In this document: one piece after another, positions 11,029 through 22,611 of the stretch
Position numbering within the stretch: the first letter of the stretch is position 1
How the letters are laid out: each line of letters starts with the position of its first letter
Assembly: GCA_027924645.1 (NCBI GenBank)
Contig: BSBN01000039.1
Span: forward strand, 22,294,001 to 22,358,000
Reading direction: 5' to 3'
From: Cunninghamia lanceolata
Lineage: Eukaryota > Streptophyta > Pinopsida > Cupressales > Cupressaceae
DNA length: 64,000 bases
Program-made: the position numbers and the translations under genes
The notes under the pieces: generated by a model
Seen by the model: the letters and a program-made list of their open reading frames with translations, nothing else
What the model was told of the DNA's origin: nothing
The model's database searches: none

Positions 11029-12345
11029 TGTAAGCACTAATTAAACATGCACAGTCTCCACAAGGACCCCATGATGACATGTAATCCTTTTCATGTACAT
11101 GTAAGCATGAAAATAACAACCTCTTAATAGCATTTCTCTTGACAACACGTGAGTTTTTGCTTCCTCCTTTGTTTCCCCTTTATTGTACTAACTTTGCCCT
11201 TACTTTCGACATTTGTTGACATTTATCAATTTTTGTTTCTATACTTGCAACTTCGTCCTTGAGCCTCTTATTTGTCTATTTGTCATGAATTGACCTTTCC
11301 CTAGTGTTTTTCATCTCACCCTGCCCCCAGAAAACCTCCAAGGGACCTCCCAATCCATCTCCAACTTTCAATTTTTAGTTATGATCTACCATGACAATCT
11401 CCCCCTATTATTTCAGGATCTCCCCTGAGAGATTTGACATTTGTAAGTGGAGATTTGGTTTTTGATCACCTTTTTACCTAGTTCTAGAGACAAGTCAGTT
11501 CTTCATCCTCTAACTAACAACTTCCAACCCTGTATACCATCCCAAACCCTCTCCTCTATGGGTCACCCATGAGTCACCCTCAGGTGATTTGGGTTGGTAA
11601 AAGGGGTGACCCATGGGTGACCCTATCATCTTTTTAGCTGCAGATTAACTTGGAGTTTGGACATGAAAAAGCTCTATTTTTCTTCCCATTTGCATGTAAT
11701 TTTGATCCAATTATGGAGTGAACTATTCTTAACTCATTCATATCTTCCAAATTGGCTTAATTATCTCTTGTTGATCTATACTTGTCACCTCTTTGACTCT
11801 TGATCACTCCATTGTTACTTTTGTGATAAGATATATTTGCTTCATCACTCCCTAATTAGCCTAGTTCATTGTCCAATTAATGAGTTCACTCTCCAGTCAA
11901 GGGAGTTAACTCTTCAATCCTTCCCACCTTTTATGTGCCATTCAGACCTATAAATACCCCGCTCCCTCAAGCACAAAGGGAAGCAATTTCATTTGTGCAA
12001 CCAAGCTTTGCAGGTTTTTTCTCTCCACATAGCATTTTTATGCTCATGCAGGACTTATTTTCCTTTTATTTTATTTTTTTAATGCCAAATCTTTGCTAAA
12101 AGCTTCTTATTGTGTCATTACGTTGCTTGTTTTGCGAGCCATAGTGCTCTCTTAGCTCACATTGAGCTCTTATTTCGAAGCTTTCTCAAGCCATTTTTGC
12201 ATCCCTTCCTTATAGTTGCCAAGAGGAGATCCCCACTGCTGCAAGAGGATGAAGAGGTTTCCAATACAAGGATTCCTAAGGGTAGTGGAGGCTCGTGCAT
12301 GGACACATTCCAGTTTCTTTCATGTTTTATGGTAGTAATTAAATA
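11029..12345 (+). repeat. Candidate gypsy LTR (unpaired)
   Basis: Starts TGTAAGCACTAATT right after a purine-rich tract. It contains a good TATA box (CTATAAATAC, 11948-11957) followed by a GC-rich start-site-like region and a pyrimidine-rich stretch. No partner copy is in the window and I cannot place the right border exactly; 12345 is an estimate. It may be a solo LTR or the 3' LTR of the PMD/gypsy relic to its left. Confidence 0.45.
11948..11957 (+). promoter_or_regulatory. TATA box in LTR-like sequence
   Basis: CTATAAATAC, followed within 30-40 bases by CCGCTCCCTCAAGC. Typical placement for the U3/R border of a plant LTR. Confidence 0.5.
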
Positions 12346-13448
12346 ATCTCAAATTTACTCTTGGAGATAGTAATTTCATATTGCAATTTCCTTGATAGGT
12401 TAGATAGAATTGTATTATTAGATTAGTTTATTTCCAAGTATTTTCATTTCCTAGAGTAATTGAAATCAAAACACAAGAAAATACCAAAAACATAGATTAA
12501 GATTGCATTAGGTAAACTCATTTTAAAATTGCATTCATATTTGAATTCTAGATTAATTAAAGCACTTTCCTTTTAAGAATTCATAAAAAGAACAAAAAAA
12601 ATGTTATCTTGCATACATATAGAGTGCATACATTCAAAAACAAAAAACAACAAAAACATAAGCATCACATGAAGAGCAAAACCCTCGATTCCATCACAAG
12701 GTCAACACAAGTCAAAATAAAATGAAAACTCAAGTAAACCCTCAATTCTATCATGAGGTCAACACAAGTCCACTCAAGTCAATCAACTCAAAATAAAGAA
12801 AAGAAAACCTTAGGTCATCACCCTAAGTCAAACGTAATTCAACTCATGGTTAACTTTGACCAACTCTTTCGGTTCATGCTCACGAATGTACCCTGGGCTT
12901 AGAGGTGAGTGGGTGAGGGTGATCCTTGAAGAGATTGAGGAATTACACCCTAGGCCTCAACATGATCAATTGACAATCTAATAACAGGAACACAGGCTAA
13001 GGTTACTTCAACATAGAGAACAAACATGAGTCATAATACAACGGTTTGAAGAGAGAATCTAACTTCAAAGAAACATAAATGCAAACAATTGACAACCCAC
13101 TCAATGTTGGAATCTCAAGAACCCGAACAGGAGAACAGTAACTAGTGACCCTTCAGATCATATAATTATCTCAACTACAACAATAATTAAACACCACATA
13201 AGATACAATACCCAGGAAAGGCCCTAGGACCAGCCGACCACTCTTCCTGAAGTCCATCTCTCAAGCGAGTAGGACCGCCCCCATGTCTCACCTTCTCTTG
13301 ACTAGCTGCTACAATGAGAGTGAGAGTGAGGTGGAGGTTCATCTATGGCAAGGAGAGGGTCCCATGTACTTTGTCAAATCCAAATTGACTTCCCTATGTA
13401 ACTGAGTCATGTTTTTGAGTGTACACACCCAAGACATAGAACTGACTA
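12346..13448. other. Unassigned AT-rich stretch with a short duplicated motif
   Basis: No credible coding. The phrase AACCCTC-ATTC-ATCA--AGGTCAACACAAGTC occurs twice in tandem (about 12681-12714 and 12739-12772) with a few changes. From 13050 to 13448 the sequence may be the leader of a minus-strand copia whose LTR starts at 13464, but I see no gag. Confidence 0.4.
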
Positions 13449-13463
13449 GGATCTGATAACAAA
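13449..13463 (-). other. Degenerate primer binding site
   Basis: On the minus strand TTTGTTATCAGATCC follows the LTR border. It resembles the Met-tRNA site TTGGTATCAGAGC with several changes. Confidence 0.5.
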
Positions 13464-14193
13464 TGTTAGAAATGAAGGTGAACAACTATAGAATGGAAAA
13501 TTGATTTAAATGGTTATAACTATTAATCCAGTGCAGAACCAAATGGAGATTATAGGAAATCAAATCAGCAATACAAAGAAATAATAGAATATAAAAAATG
13601 AACAAATAACATAGTGTTTACATTGAGAAACCCTTTTGGGAAAAAACTCCACACAAGAAGAGATGCACCAGTCTGTATTAACTTCAATAGAGTTTATAAT
13701 ACATCACTAACAACCTCCTCTTTAGTCTTCAATCTAGCAACACCTATTTTTCTAGTTTGAACTCTCTACAACTACACAACTGTAATACAAAGACCCCTTA
13801 AAAAAGGGTTGCCTTCTAGGAAAAAACCCTAACATAACTTCTATCATTAGATCTATGACCTAATGATGAACAATCTAGATTGACTATGAAATTACAACAT
13901 TTTACAAGGTAATTTTCTAAAAAATTATCTTTGGGGGCACTACTCCCGAACCCTCGCCAGGGGGGTTAGGAAGTTGTCACCACCCCCCTGGACCTCCTAG
14001 TGACAGTCATGGGTGGGAAAGCCCCCCCACACCCCCCTGTCGGGTACTAGGATCCAAAATGCGACTGAAACAAGACAGTTGAAATAAGACCGATACTTGC
14101 TGAATACATCTTCCCTTGTGGAAATTTATAAACAACATCAAAAGTAATTAATTACATATGATTTACAAGGTTGATGGCACCTTAATCCTAACA
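13464..14193 (-). repeat. Isolated copia LTR (minus orientation)
   Basis: Begins TGTTAGAAATG and ends AATCCTAACA, so 730 bp with matching short terminal inverted repeats (TGTTAG/CTAACA). It holds the AACCC-TTTTGGGAAAAAACTCCAC block common in copia LTRs. It carries an unusual GC-rich segment at about 13930-14045. No second copy is in the window. Confidence 0.6.
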
Positions 14194-14348
14194 GTCCAAA
14201 CTATATCACTTTTATCATTTTTTTCTTGATTCTCCTTCTCTTATATTTCTCACTCACTCAAAAGGGGTGACCTATTTGTGGCATTAGTGATTTGACCACT
14301 TGAACTACCACTACTACTTACAATAGCTCAGTCATCATGACATTGTTT

Positions 14349-15784
14349 TGTTGCAAGTCTGTGCCTAATCGGTGTTGTCATTGATGTCAACATATCTATG
14401 TTGTCATTGGTGTCAACTGTGCCCTCATTTTGTTACTTGCTTGTAGATGTTGAGGATATTAAGAAAATTAGCTCATCCGGTAAAAACAGTGAATTGCAGT
14501 AGAAACAACGCATTACATGCAGAAGAACAGTCCAGAAGAATGCTTCGCATTTCCTGTAGAATAAATAACTTTTCCTACGGATTGGAAGTTATTTAGAAGC
14601 CTGTCTAAAGATGTTATATTCCAAGGTTGAGCCTCCGGAATGAAGATTTGAGTAAGTTGTGTTCACCAGTGTGAAAACTACTTTTTCTGTATGTTTGGAG
14701 GTGACAGGGAGAAACTGTTTTGCTCCACATTCCTCCGCATTGAAGTATTTTGGTTTACAGTTCTAGAACTAAGTCTGTGATGATGTTAAGTGCCTTCAAA
14801 AGCAACGGTTCGTGATTTGGTGGTCCACAAGCTATCTTTTACTGATGACAATGACTAACAGTGTTGTTCTTGTGCTCCAGTTTGAAAAATCTTATTGACA
14901 GAGTGATTAGAGATTGTGCGGGTGTTTCTGATGATTATAATGTGCTTGTGGATGTCTCTTGATCGTGTTCCTATCTTTGGATTGGTCTGCAGAGAGAAAT
15001 TTGGATCATGGTTGAAGAATGCTCTTAGAAGACCTAATGTTCTCACTAGTCTTGGCCGACTTGGTTGATTTCATTAGCTGTAGAGAAGCATTGAAGATTG
15101 TAGAGGCGTGATGTGATGTGGAAGATTGCATTTGAGTCCCAGCTAAGGAGAAATGTGATCCACGTACATCTTTACATATTTTCCTTAGTTGATTTTGTAT
15201 TAGGTCCTAGCCTATTCTATGTATGTTTGTAATGCCAACCTTGGGAGATTGTTCCAACGGTTGATTAATGTATTGTCGACCTTGATGTATATTCCAAGGT
15301 TGATGACTTGTATAAAGAATTGTAATGAATTGTGAAAAGATGTGGGAATGTGCGAATATGAGGAGATAAGTGCGAAGGTGTGAAAGAGTAGAGCAGAGGA
15401 GTTTTATTGTACTTCAAAGGAACTGAACCTAGGAATGGAGTAGATGCTAATTAATCAATTCACCCTTTTGGTAGTGAGCCTACCCTTGGCAGTGAGCCAC
15501 CCCTTTGGCAGTGAGCTGTTCTTGGGCAGTGAGCCTCTATTTTTGGTATTGATATAACTTATAAATTTCTGTGGGCTAACACCCACTGTGGTTTTTCCCT
15601 TTTAGGGTTTTCCACGTAAAAATCTGGTGTCTTATGTGTTGATTATGTTATTGAGTTGAGCTTCTCATTTTATGCTTTCATTATTATATCAGAATATAAG
15701 TAATTGATAAGTTGATGTTCATAATTGGTTAAAAGTTTTAGGACAACTGATTCACCCCCCTTAGTTGTCCAGTGCAGTTCAACA
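14349..15784 (+). repeat. 5' LTR of copia A1
   Basis: TGTTGCAAGTCTG ... GTTCAACA. Near the end GGACAACT (15741-15748) and AGTTGTCC (15763-15770) form an 8-bp stem around a C-rich loop. Matches the 3' LTR with scattered substitutions. Confidence 0.9.
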
Positions 15785-15786
15785 AT

Positions 15787-15801
15787 TGGTATCAGATCCA
15801 A
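15787..15801 (+). other. Primer binding site of copia A1
   Basis: TTGGTATCAGATCC, two bases after the LTR. One base differs from the usual TATCAGAGCC. Confidence 0.85.
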
Positions 15802-15842
15802 GTTCCTTAGAAGAAAGCCTAATAGCTTAAGGAAGATCCAAG

Positions 15843-16720
15843 ATGTCTTATAAGAAGGAAGCTCTACATTTTGATGGGATAAATTATGCTCTTTGGAAGG
15901 TATGAATAAAAATCCATCTCCTCTATCTTGGTTATAAAGTATGGCTAGCTACACAATCACTATTTGTCATGCCTAAAGGTGGCTTGACAACTGAGGATGA
16001 TATCAAAGAATATGAGTTGGATGTCAAGGCAAAGGATGCTCTGTTAAGTTCCTTAAGTGACTTAGTGTCGACAAAAGTTGTGGACCTTGAATTTGCAAAT
16101 GAGGTATGGGAGAAGCTAAAAAATCTATATGAAGGAGATGATTCTGTAAGAGAAGCTAAGCTACAGAACCTAAAAGTAAAATATGAGGGTTTGAAGATGA
16201 ATGAAGATGAAAACATAACAGCCTTTATGCAAAGAGTTGATGAACTTGTCACTGGAATAAAAGGTATGGGAGGAACTCTCAGTGATAAGGAAATTGTGAT
16301 GAAAATTCTAAGATCACTACCAAAGTCCTATAGCCACAAGGTAGCTGCTATTGAAGAATTCATGACTGTGAAAACTATTGACATAGATCAGTTACTTGGA
16401 AAGCTTACAGCCTTTGAGATGAGAGAATTTGGTGATGCCCTGCCAAAAGTTGAATCAACTTTTAAAGCCAGTAGTTCAGAAAAGATTTCCAGAGCTGAGA
16501 AATATAAAGTGGATGATGACTTTGATGAAATTGAAGCTAACTTTGTTGACAGGTTGCAAAGAGGTTCTGGTAAGTTAAAGGTAAATTACCTTTCAAGCGT
16601 TCTCTTGTGGCAAAGTAGGACATTACGTTTCCAGATGTCCTGAAAGAATTGAAAGAAATAAGAAAAGCTATGAGAGCAGGCCTAGAGTTCCAAAGAAATG
16701 TTACTATGTTAGAGATTTTG
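15843..16720 (+). pseudogene. Copia A1 gag
   Basis: Starts at ATG 15843 (MSYKKEALHFDGINYALWK). A TGA at about 15903 follows WKV. From 15969 the frame is open for 224 codons: a UBN2-type capsid domain with ANEVWEKLKNLYEGDD, NEDENITAFMQRVDELVTG and LLGKLTAFEMRE. A zinc knuckle near 16590-16635 keeps CGKVGHYVSRC, but a small deletion removes the first Cys and shifts the frame. The protein would package element RNA in virus-like particles. Confidence 0.9.
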
Positions 16721-16869
16721 ACGATGAAGGAGTGACCAATGATGAGTCTGATGATCTAGTGCAAATGAATGCCTATTTATTGCTATTAAGGAAGATCCTA
16801 TGTCTACTAATTCTGCTAGTTGTGTGAAGGAAGAAAAACCAGTAGAAGAAAGTGATTTGGCTGTTCAGG

Positions 16870-17400
16870 TTGAAAAGGATCAGGATGAATGGATTATTGA
16901 TAGTGGATGCTCACATCACATGACCAGTGAAAAAAGTTTGTAAGTTTGGAAAAGTATGACGGAGGACTGGTTAGGTTTGGAGATAATGCAGCTAGTAAGA
17001 TTTGTGGAAAATGATCTATTTCATTTGATGGAAAGCATAATACTGACAATGTCCTATATGTGAAGGGTTTGAAGCATAATATTTTGAGTGTTGGTCAGAT
17101 GTGTGACAAAGGATATGATCTAAGATTCAAAGATAATGGGTGCAAGATCATGGAAAGCTCTAGAACTGTGATTGCTACTGGTAAGAAGACAAAAGGTAAC
17201 ATCTATCAATTAAGAGGAACTAATGATTATTGTTTATTGGCCCAGGTAGATGAAATTTGGTTGTGGCATAGAAGGATATGTCATATAAACTTTGATAATC
17301 TGGTAAAGATAAGTTCCGGTCAGATTGTGAGAGATTTACCAAAACTTGTGAAACCATCCAATACAATCTACAAGGAATGTTACTTAGGGAAGTAGACAAG
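16870..17400 (+). pseudogene. Copia A1 protease and pre-integrase region
   Basis: The aspartic protease active site reads DEWIIDSGCSHHMTS (about 16885-16930), so the DSG triad is present, but a TAA follows within ten codons and the frame then shifts. From 17060 the frame reads MKGLKHNILSVGQMCDKGYD, the end of the protease region, and the integrase zinc-binding part (WLWHRRICHINFDNL ... KECYLGK). A TAG at about 17393 lies where related copies have Gln. Confidence 0.85.
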
Positions 17401-18484
17401 AACAAGTTTCAAGAACAAAGAGCAATTCTCTGCCAGTTTGTTAGATCTTTTGCATACAGATCTCTGTGGTCCTACAAGGGTGAGAAGTCTACAAGGTGAC
17501 ATGTACTTCATGTTGCTTATTGATGATTATTCTAGAATGACTTGGGTTACTTTTCTAAGAGATAAATCAGAAGCCCTAGAGAAGTTCAAATCTTTCAGGG
17601 CAATGGTTGAAAATAAAATAGAATTGAAAATCAAATGCTTGGGGTCTAATAGAGGAGATGAATTCACATCAAATGAATTCAACATTTTCTGTGAAGAGCA
17701 TGGCATAAAAAGACAACTGTCTGTACCTAGGACTCCTCAGCAAAATGGAGTTGTGGAAAGGAAAAAGAGGACAGTTCAAGAGGCTGCTAGGACAATGATG
17801 AAGGAAGCAGATCTACCAGAAGTTTTTTGGAAAGAGGCTATTCATACTACTATTTACATCCAAAAAAGAGTTCAAGTTGAAGGTAAGGGTACTCAAACTC
17901 CTTATGAATTGTGGTATGGAAGAATTCCTTTAGTAAAATATTTCAAAATCTTTGGAAGCAAATGCTATGTCAGGAGAGATGAAGGTCTAGGAAAGTTTGA
18001 TGCAAGGTGTGACGAAGGAATCTTCCTTGGATACTCTACCAAGAGTAAGGCCTACCGGTGCTACAACAAAAGGCTCAAAAAGATTGTTGAAAGTGCAAAT
18101 GTGAAGGTAGATGAAGGCAAGGAAAATACATCAAACCTAAATTACTATGAACCAGATGAACTTGTGACTATAATGAATGAAGAAAAAGATGAGCAAGAAG
18201 ACAATCAAGATGAAGAAGAGGCTTTGAAAAGTGTTGTCAAGACTCCCAAGTATGTAAGGATCAATCATTTTGAAGATCAGATTATAGGTGACAAAAACAA
18301 AGGTGTGCTGACAAGGAGAAGAGTTGTAGAGGAGCAAGTCAATTACTGTTTGCTTTCAAAAGTTGAACCAAAGACTGTGAATGAAGCATGCAATGATGAA
18401 AGCTGGGTAAAATCCATGGAGGAAGATCTGATGCAAATAGGAAAGAATGATACTTGGGAATTAGTTCCCAGACCTATTGACTAA
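17401..18484 (+). pseudogene. Copia A1 integrase core
   Basis: The open frame 17438-18484 holds the rve catalytic core. The first Asp is in LLHTDLCGPTRVRSL, and LLIDDYSRMTWVTFL follows. The second block reads LGSNRGDEFTSNEF where copia integrases have S-D-R/N-G-G-E-F, so the second catalytic Asp is Asn. The Glu is kept in QQNGVVERKKRT. The C-terminal GKFDARCDEGIFLGYS block and an acidic linker to the polymerase follow. The D-to-N change would by itself abolish integration. Confidence 0.92.
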
Positions 18485-19890
18485 AATGTTATTGGAACCA
18501 AATGGGTTTTTAGGAATAAGCTAAATGAGAATGGAGAAGTTGTAAGGAATAAGGCAAGGCTTGTATGTAAAGGATACTCTTAGATTGAAGGAATAGATTT
18601 TGAAGAAACTTTTGCTCCTGTAGATTGGATTGAGGCAATCAGAATATTTCTGGCATTTACAGCCCACAAAGATTTCAAAGTGTATCAGATGAATGTGAAG
18701 TCTACATTTCTGAATGGTGAGTTGGAAGAGGAAGTTTACATTGAGCAACCGAAGGGATTTAGGTTATCAGACCAAAGTGATTTTGTGTGTAGATTGAAGA
18801 AAGCTTTGTATGGAATCAAGCAAGCTCCTAGAGCCTAGTATGCAAGGTTGGATAAGTACTTATTGCAGTTAGGGTTCAATAAAGGCACTACTAACAGTAA
18901 TCTTTATTTCAAAATTAATGATGATCAAATTTTGATTGTTGAAGATATCATCTTTGGAGGCAATGAAAGTATGTGTATGAAATTTGTTGGTGAAATGTGA
19001 AAAGAGTTTGAGATGTCCATGTTTGGTGAGATGAATTTCTTTCTAGGTCTACAAATAAACCAATCAGATAAATGAATCTTCATATCTTAGTCTAAGTATG
19101 TGAAAGAGTTGTTGAAGAAGTTTGGGATGGAAGACTCTAAACCAGTATGTACTCCCATGGTGACTAGTAGTAAGTTGAGCAAAATTGATGAATCACCTAA
19201 GGATGATCAGAAAAAATACAAATCCATGATTGGAGGATTACTTTATCTAGCTCAAACAAGACCTAATATTATGCATGTAGCTTGTCTTGTTGCAAGGTTT
19301 CAAGCTGATCCAAGAGAATCACATGTGATGGCAGTTAAGAGAATACTGAGATATTTAAAAGGTACTCTAGATCATGGCTTATGGTATCCAAAGGACAATG
19401 ATTTCACTCTTAGTGCTTACACAGATGTTGATTGGGCCGGAGATGTTGATGATAGGAAGAGTACAAGTGAAGGTACCTTCTTCTTGGGCAATAGATTGGT
19501 CTCATGGCTAAGCAAGAGACAAGATTCAATCTCTTTGTCAACTGCAGAAGCATAGTATATTGCAACAACATGTTGTTGTGCACTCAAGTGTTATGGATGA
19601 AGCAAACCTTGAAGGACATAAGAGTTGTGTATGAAGATCCAATTGCAATCTTTTGTGACAATACAAGTGCCATAAACATTTCAAAGAATCCAGTGATGCA
19701 TTCAAGAACAAAACACATATCAATAAGGTATCACTTTTTGAGAGAGAAGGTGATAGAGAATGAAGTAAAGTTGGAATTTGTGTCAACAAAGTATCAGATT
19801 GCAGACATCTTCACTAAGCCTTTGCCTAAAGATACCTTTGAGTATCTTAGAGAAAAGTTAGGGGTCACTACCCCTCCTATATTGAACTAA
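18485..19890 (+). pseudogene. Copia A1 reverse transcriptase and RNase H
   Basis: The frame continues after a TAA at 18482: [20 protein letters not shown], then FEETFAPV and [12 protein letters not shown]. The YVDD site is lost: the sequence passes from ILIV directly to EDIIFGGN, a small in-frame deletion. Stops occur after GYS, after APRA and around 19000-19090. RNase H (19100-19890) reads GGLLYLAQTRPNI, YTDVDWAGDVDDRKSTSEG and IFCDNTSAINISKNPVMHSR, ending at the TAA at 19888, with a TAG and frame change near 19555. Confidence 0.92.
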
Positions 19891-20190
19891 GATGCATAGG
19901 AATGCATCAATCTAGTGGAGCTCAAAGTGTCATTCTTTGATCTGGTTTGATGTTCTGAAGGCTACCTCTCAGGAGGAGTCGCTAGATGTTTCTGATAAAG
20001 TAAGTGGATTAGAGAAGCAACATGCAAGTATGTGACCTTTGCCATTGATGTTAAAGGGGGAGAGAAATCATGTGAAAAACTCAGGGGGAGAAAGAATGCA
20101 GATGTGTAAATAGAAAGGGGGAGAATCTTGTCTTGATGGTCTTTTCAAATTTTCACATCATATGTTACCATCAATGACAAAGAGGGAGAT
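19891..20190 (+). other. 3' untranslated region with several polypurine tracts
   Basis: Non-coding. Purine tracts of the AAAGGGGGAGA type occur near 20053, 20083 and 20114, and the terminal one (AAAGAGGGAGAT, 20179-20190) adjoins the LTR. Clustered tracts are known from some copia lineages, notably Sireviruses. Confidence 0.7.
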
Positions 20191-21629
20191 TGTTGCAAGT
20201 ATGTACCTAATCGGTGTTGTCATTGATGTCAACATATCTGTGTTGTCATTGGTGTCAACTATGCCCTCATTTTGTTACTTGCTTGTAGATGTTGAGGATG
20301 TTGAGAAAATTAGCTCATCTGGTAAAAATAGTGAATTGCAGTAGAAACAACGCATTACATGCAGAAGAATAGTCTAGAAGAATGCTCCACATTTCCTGTA
20401 GAATAAATATCTTTGCCTACAGATTGGAATTTATTTATAAGCCTATCTGAATATGTTATATTCCAAGGTTGAGCCTCTGAAATGAAGATTTGAGTGAGTT
20501 GTGTTCACCAGTGTGAAAACTGCTTTTTTTGTATGTTTGGAGGTGACAGGGAGAAAGTGTTTTGCTCTGCATTCCTGCGCATTGAAGTATTTTGGTTTGT
20601 GGTTTTGGAACTAAGTCTATGATGATTTTAAGTGCCTTCAAATGCAATGGTTCATGATTTGGTGGTATGCAAGCTATCTTTTACTCATGACAGTGACTAA
20701 CAGTGTTGTTCTTGTGCTCCGGTTTGAAGAATCTTATTGATAGAGTGATTAGAGATTGTGCGAGTGTTCCTGATGATTATAATGTGCTTGTGGATGTCTC
20801 TTGATCATGTTCCTACCTTTGGATTGGTCTGTAGAGAGAAATTTGGATCATGGTTGAAGAATGCTCTTAGAAGACCTAATGTTCTCACCAGTCTTGGCCG
20901 ACTTGGTTGATTTCATTATCTGCGGAGAAGCATTAAAGATTGTAGAGGCATTACGTGATGTGGAAGATTGCATTTGAGTCACAGCTAAGGAGAAATGTGA
21001 TCCGCGTACATCTTTACATATTTTCCTTAGTTGATTTTGTATTAGGTCCTGACCTATTCTATGTATGTTTGTAATGACAACCTTGAAGATTGTTCCAACG
21101 GTTGATGAATGTATTGCCGACCTTGATGTATATTCCAAGGTTGATGACTTGTATAAAGAATTGTAATGAATTGCAAGAAGATGTGGGAATGTGTGAATAT
21201 GAGGAGATAAGTGCGAAGGTGTGAAAGAGTAGAGCAGAGGAGTTTTATTGTACTTCAAAGGAACTGAACCTAGGCATGGAGTAGATGCTAATTAATCAGT
21301 TCACCCTTTTGGCAGTGAGCCTACCCTTGGCAATGAGCCACCCCTTTGGCAGTGAGTCATTCTTCGGCAGTGAGCCTCTATTTTTCGGTATTGATATAAC
21401 TTATATATTTTTGTGGGCTAACACCCACTGTGGTTTTTCCCTTTTAGGGTTTTCCACGTAAAAATTTGGTGTCTTCTGTGTTGATTATGTTATTGAGTTG
21501 ACCTTCTCATTTTATGGTTTCATTGTTATATCAGAATATAAGTAATTGATAAGTTGATGTTCATAATTGGTTAAAAGTTTTAGGACAACTGATTCACCCC
21601 CCCTCTCAATTGTTCGGTGCAGTTCAATA
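20191..21629 (+). repeat. 3' LTR of copia A1
   Basis: TGTTGCAAGTATG ... GTTCAATA, the final CA changed to TA. Pairs with 14349-15784. Confidence 0.9.
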
Positions 21630-21655
21630 GGTTTTAGGATTGACTTCTATTTGAT

Positions 21656-21832
21656 TTTCTGAAGGAATTTTCCAAGGGTGCATTATTGATAAGAATCCTG
21701 AGAAGAAATATGACAAAGGCAAAGCATGGAGGGCCACACAATTTCTAGAGTTAGTACACAGTGACTTGGTAGGCCCATTTCCACATTCATATTTCAATAG
21801 GGCTAGATATGTATTGACCATAGTTCTGAAAC
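21656..21832 (+). pseudogene. Copia integrase fragment of another family
   Basis: An open stretch reads DKNPEKKYDKGKAWRATQF, then LELVHSDLVGPFPHS and ARYVLTI. HSDLVGP is the first catalytic-Asp block of a copia integrase and the part before it is the end of the zinc-binding region. It differs from family A and C. It lies immediately right of element A1, which probably landed in or beside this relic. The left half is not visible at 14.3 kb. Confidence 0.8.
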
Positions 21833-21835
21833 TCA

Positions 21836-22058
21836 CCAAGACTCGCCTGGACTCAGCGAGTCCCGAGCTGAGTCACCCCAGATGAGTCTTAGGGAATCAG
21901 ACTTGAACTCAGCCTATAGACTTGCTGGACTCACTGAACTCACTGGTTCTAGCTGAGTCATGTCAGGGAAACTTGGCCAGCGCAGGCTAGGGAAAAAATT
22001 GAAAAAAATAGGAACACGATGAGAGTAAAAAAGTGAAAAAAATAGGAACACGGTGACA
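21836..22058. repeat. GACTC-rich repeat, unclassified
   Basis: Within about 140 bases the words GACTC, GAGTC and GAGTCA recur many times (for example GACTCAGCGAGTC), giving many small palindromes. Similar sequences occur at the ends of some plant DNA transposons, but I cannot find a matching end or target duplication. Confidence 0.4.
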
Positions 22059-22124
22059 ATATATTTCAAAATACATTTAAGTATAAGAAATTAATTTCTT
22101 ATACTTTAAATATTTTGAAATATA
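22059..22124. repeat. AT-rich palindrome, about 31-bp arms
   Basis: The arms run from ATATTTCAAAATA to its reverse complement TATTTTGAAATAT, meeting at GAAATTAATTTC with essentially no loop. A two-base shift near the middle is the main imperfection. Confidence 0.75.
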
Positions 22125-22611
22125 CTATCAGGATGTTCGAGATAGGTTTCGGATCCATGGGATTTAACATGCAGATTCTAGATTTTGGAGGATCCATCAG
22201 ATTTTAGACTTAACCAATTTTTCAAGGTTTCAGGGTTTCAAACTTAGTCAAATTTAGGGTTTCAATTTTGCACAAAAGAGTAGAGGACAAATCACTGGAT
22301 ACTATTGATTTGGCTGAGATAGATCCTATTGATTTGCTGAGTTTTTCCTGAGTTTTCTCTTAGTTTTTGTTAACTCATCAATTTTGGCATCATTAAAGAC
22401 CTACCATTTACACCTTCGTAGGAAGGTGAAGGATGCAGGCTCCTATGAGCCATAGACTTCTAGTTATTTTTTGATATTTCATATTTTTTGATAAGTATAA
22501 ACGCAAATTGTAGTTGAGTTGTTGAAGGAAATAGCACACTTATATATATATAGTCAAATGTATACAAAACTCACTTGTCTAGTCCTATTATTGCATTTAG
22601 AGCATCTTGTG
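22125..22611. other. Spacer, nothing recognised
   Basis: AT-rich sequence without a credible open frame. A short TATATATATA run is at about 22543. It precedes an LTR-like arm. Confidence 0.4.

Larger units (their letters stand above)
14349..21629 (+). mobile_element. Copia element A1, full length, inactive
   Basis: A 7.28-kb Ty1/copia element with 1436/1439-bp LTRs, Met-tRNA primer site, gag, protease, integrase, reverse transcriptase, RNase H and a cluster of polypurine tracts. Coding parts carry more than ten stops or frameshifts and two catalytic lesions, so it is dead. Flanks TGTTT (14344-14348) and GGTTT (21630-21634) may be a decayed target duplication. It belongs to the same family as the minus-strand element at 54446-62006. 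Confidence 0.9.

Noticed and set aside
15932..16252. 106-residue minus-strand frame
   Set aside because: It is antisense to the copia A1 gag.
20848..21258. 136-residue minus-strand frame
   Set aside because: It lies antisense inside the 3' LTR of copia A1; the 5' LTR copy does not keep it open.
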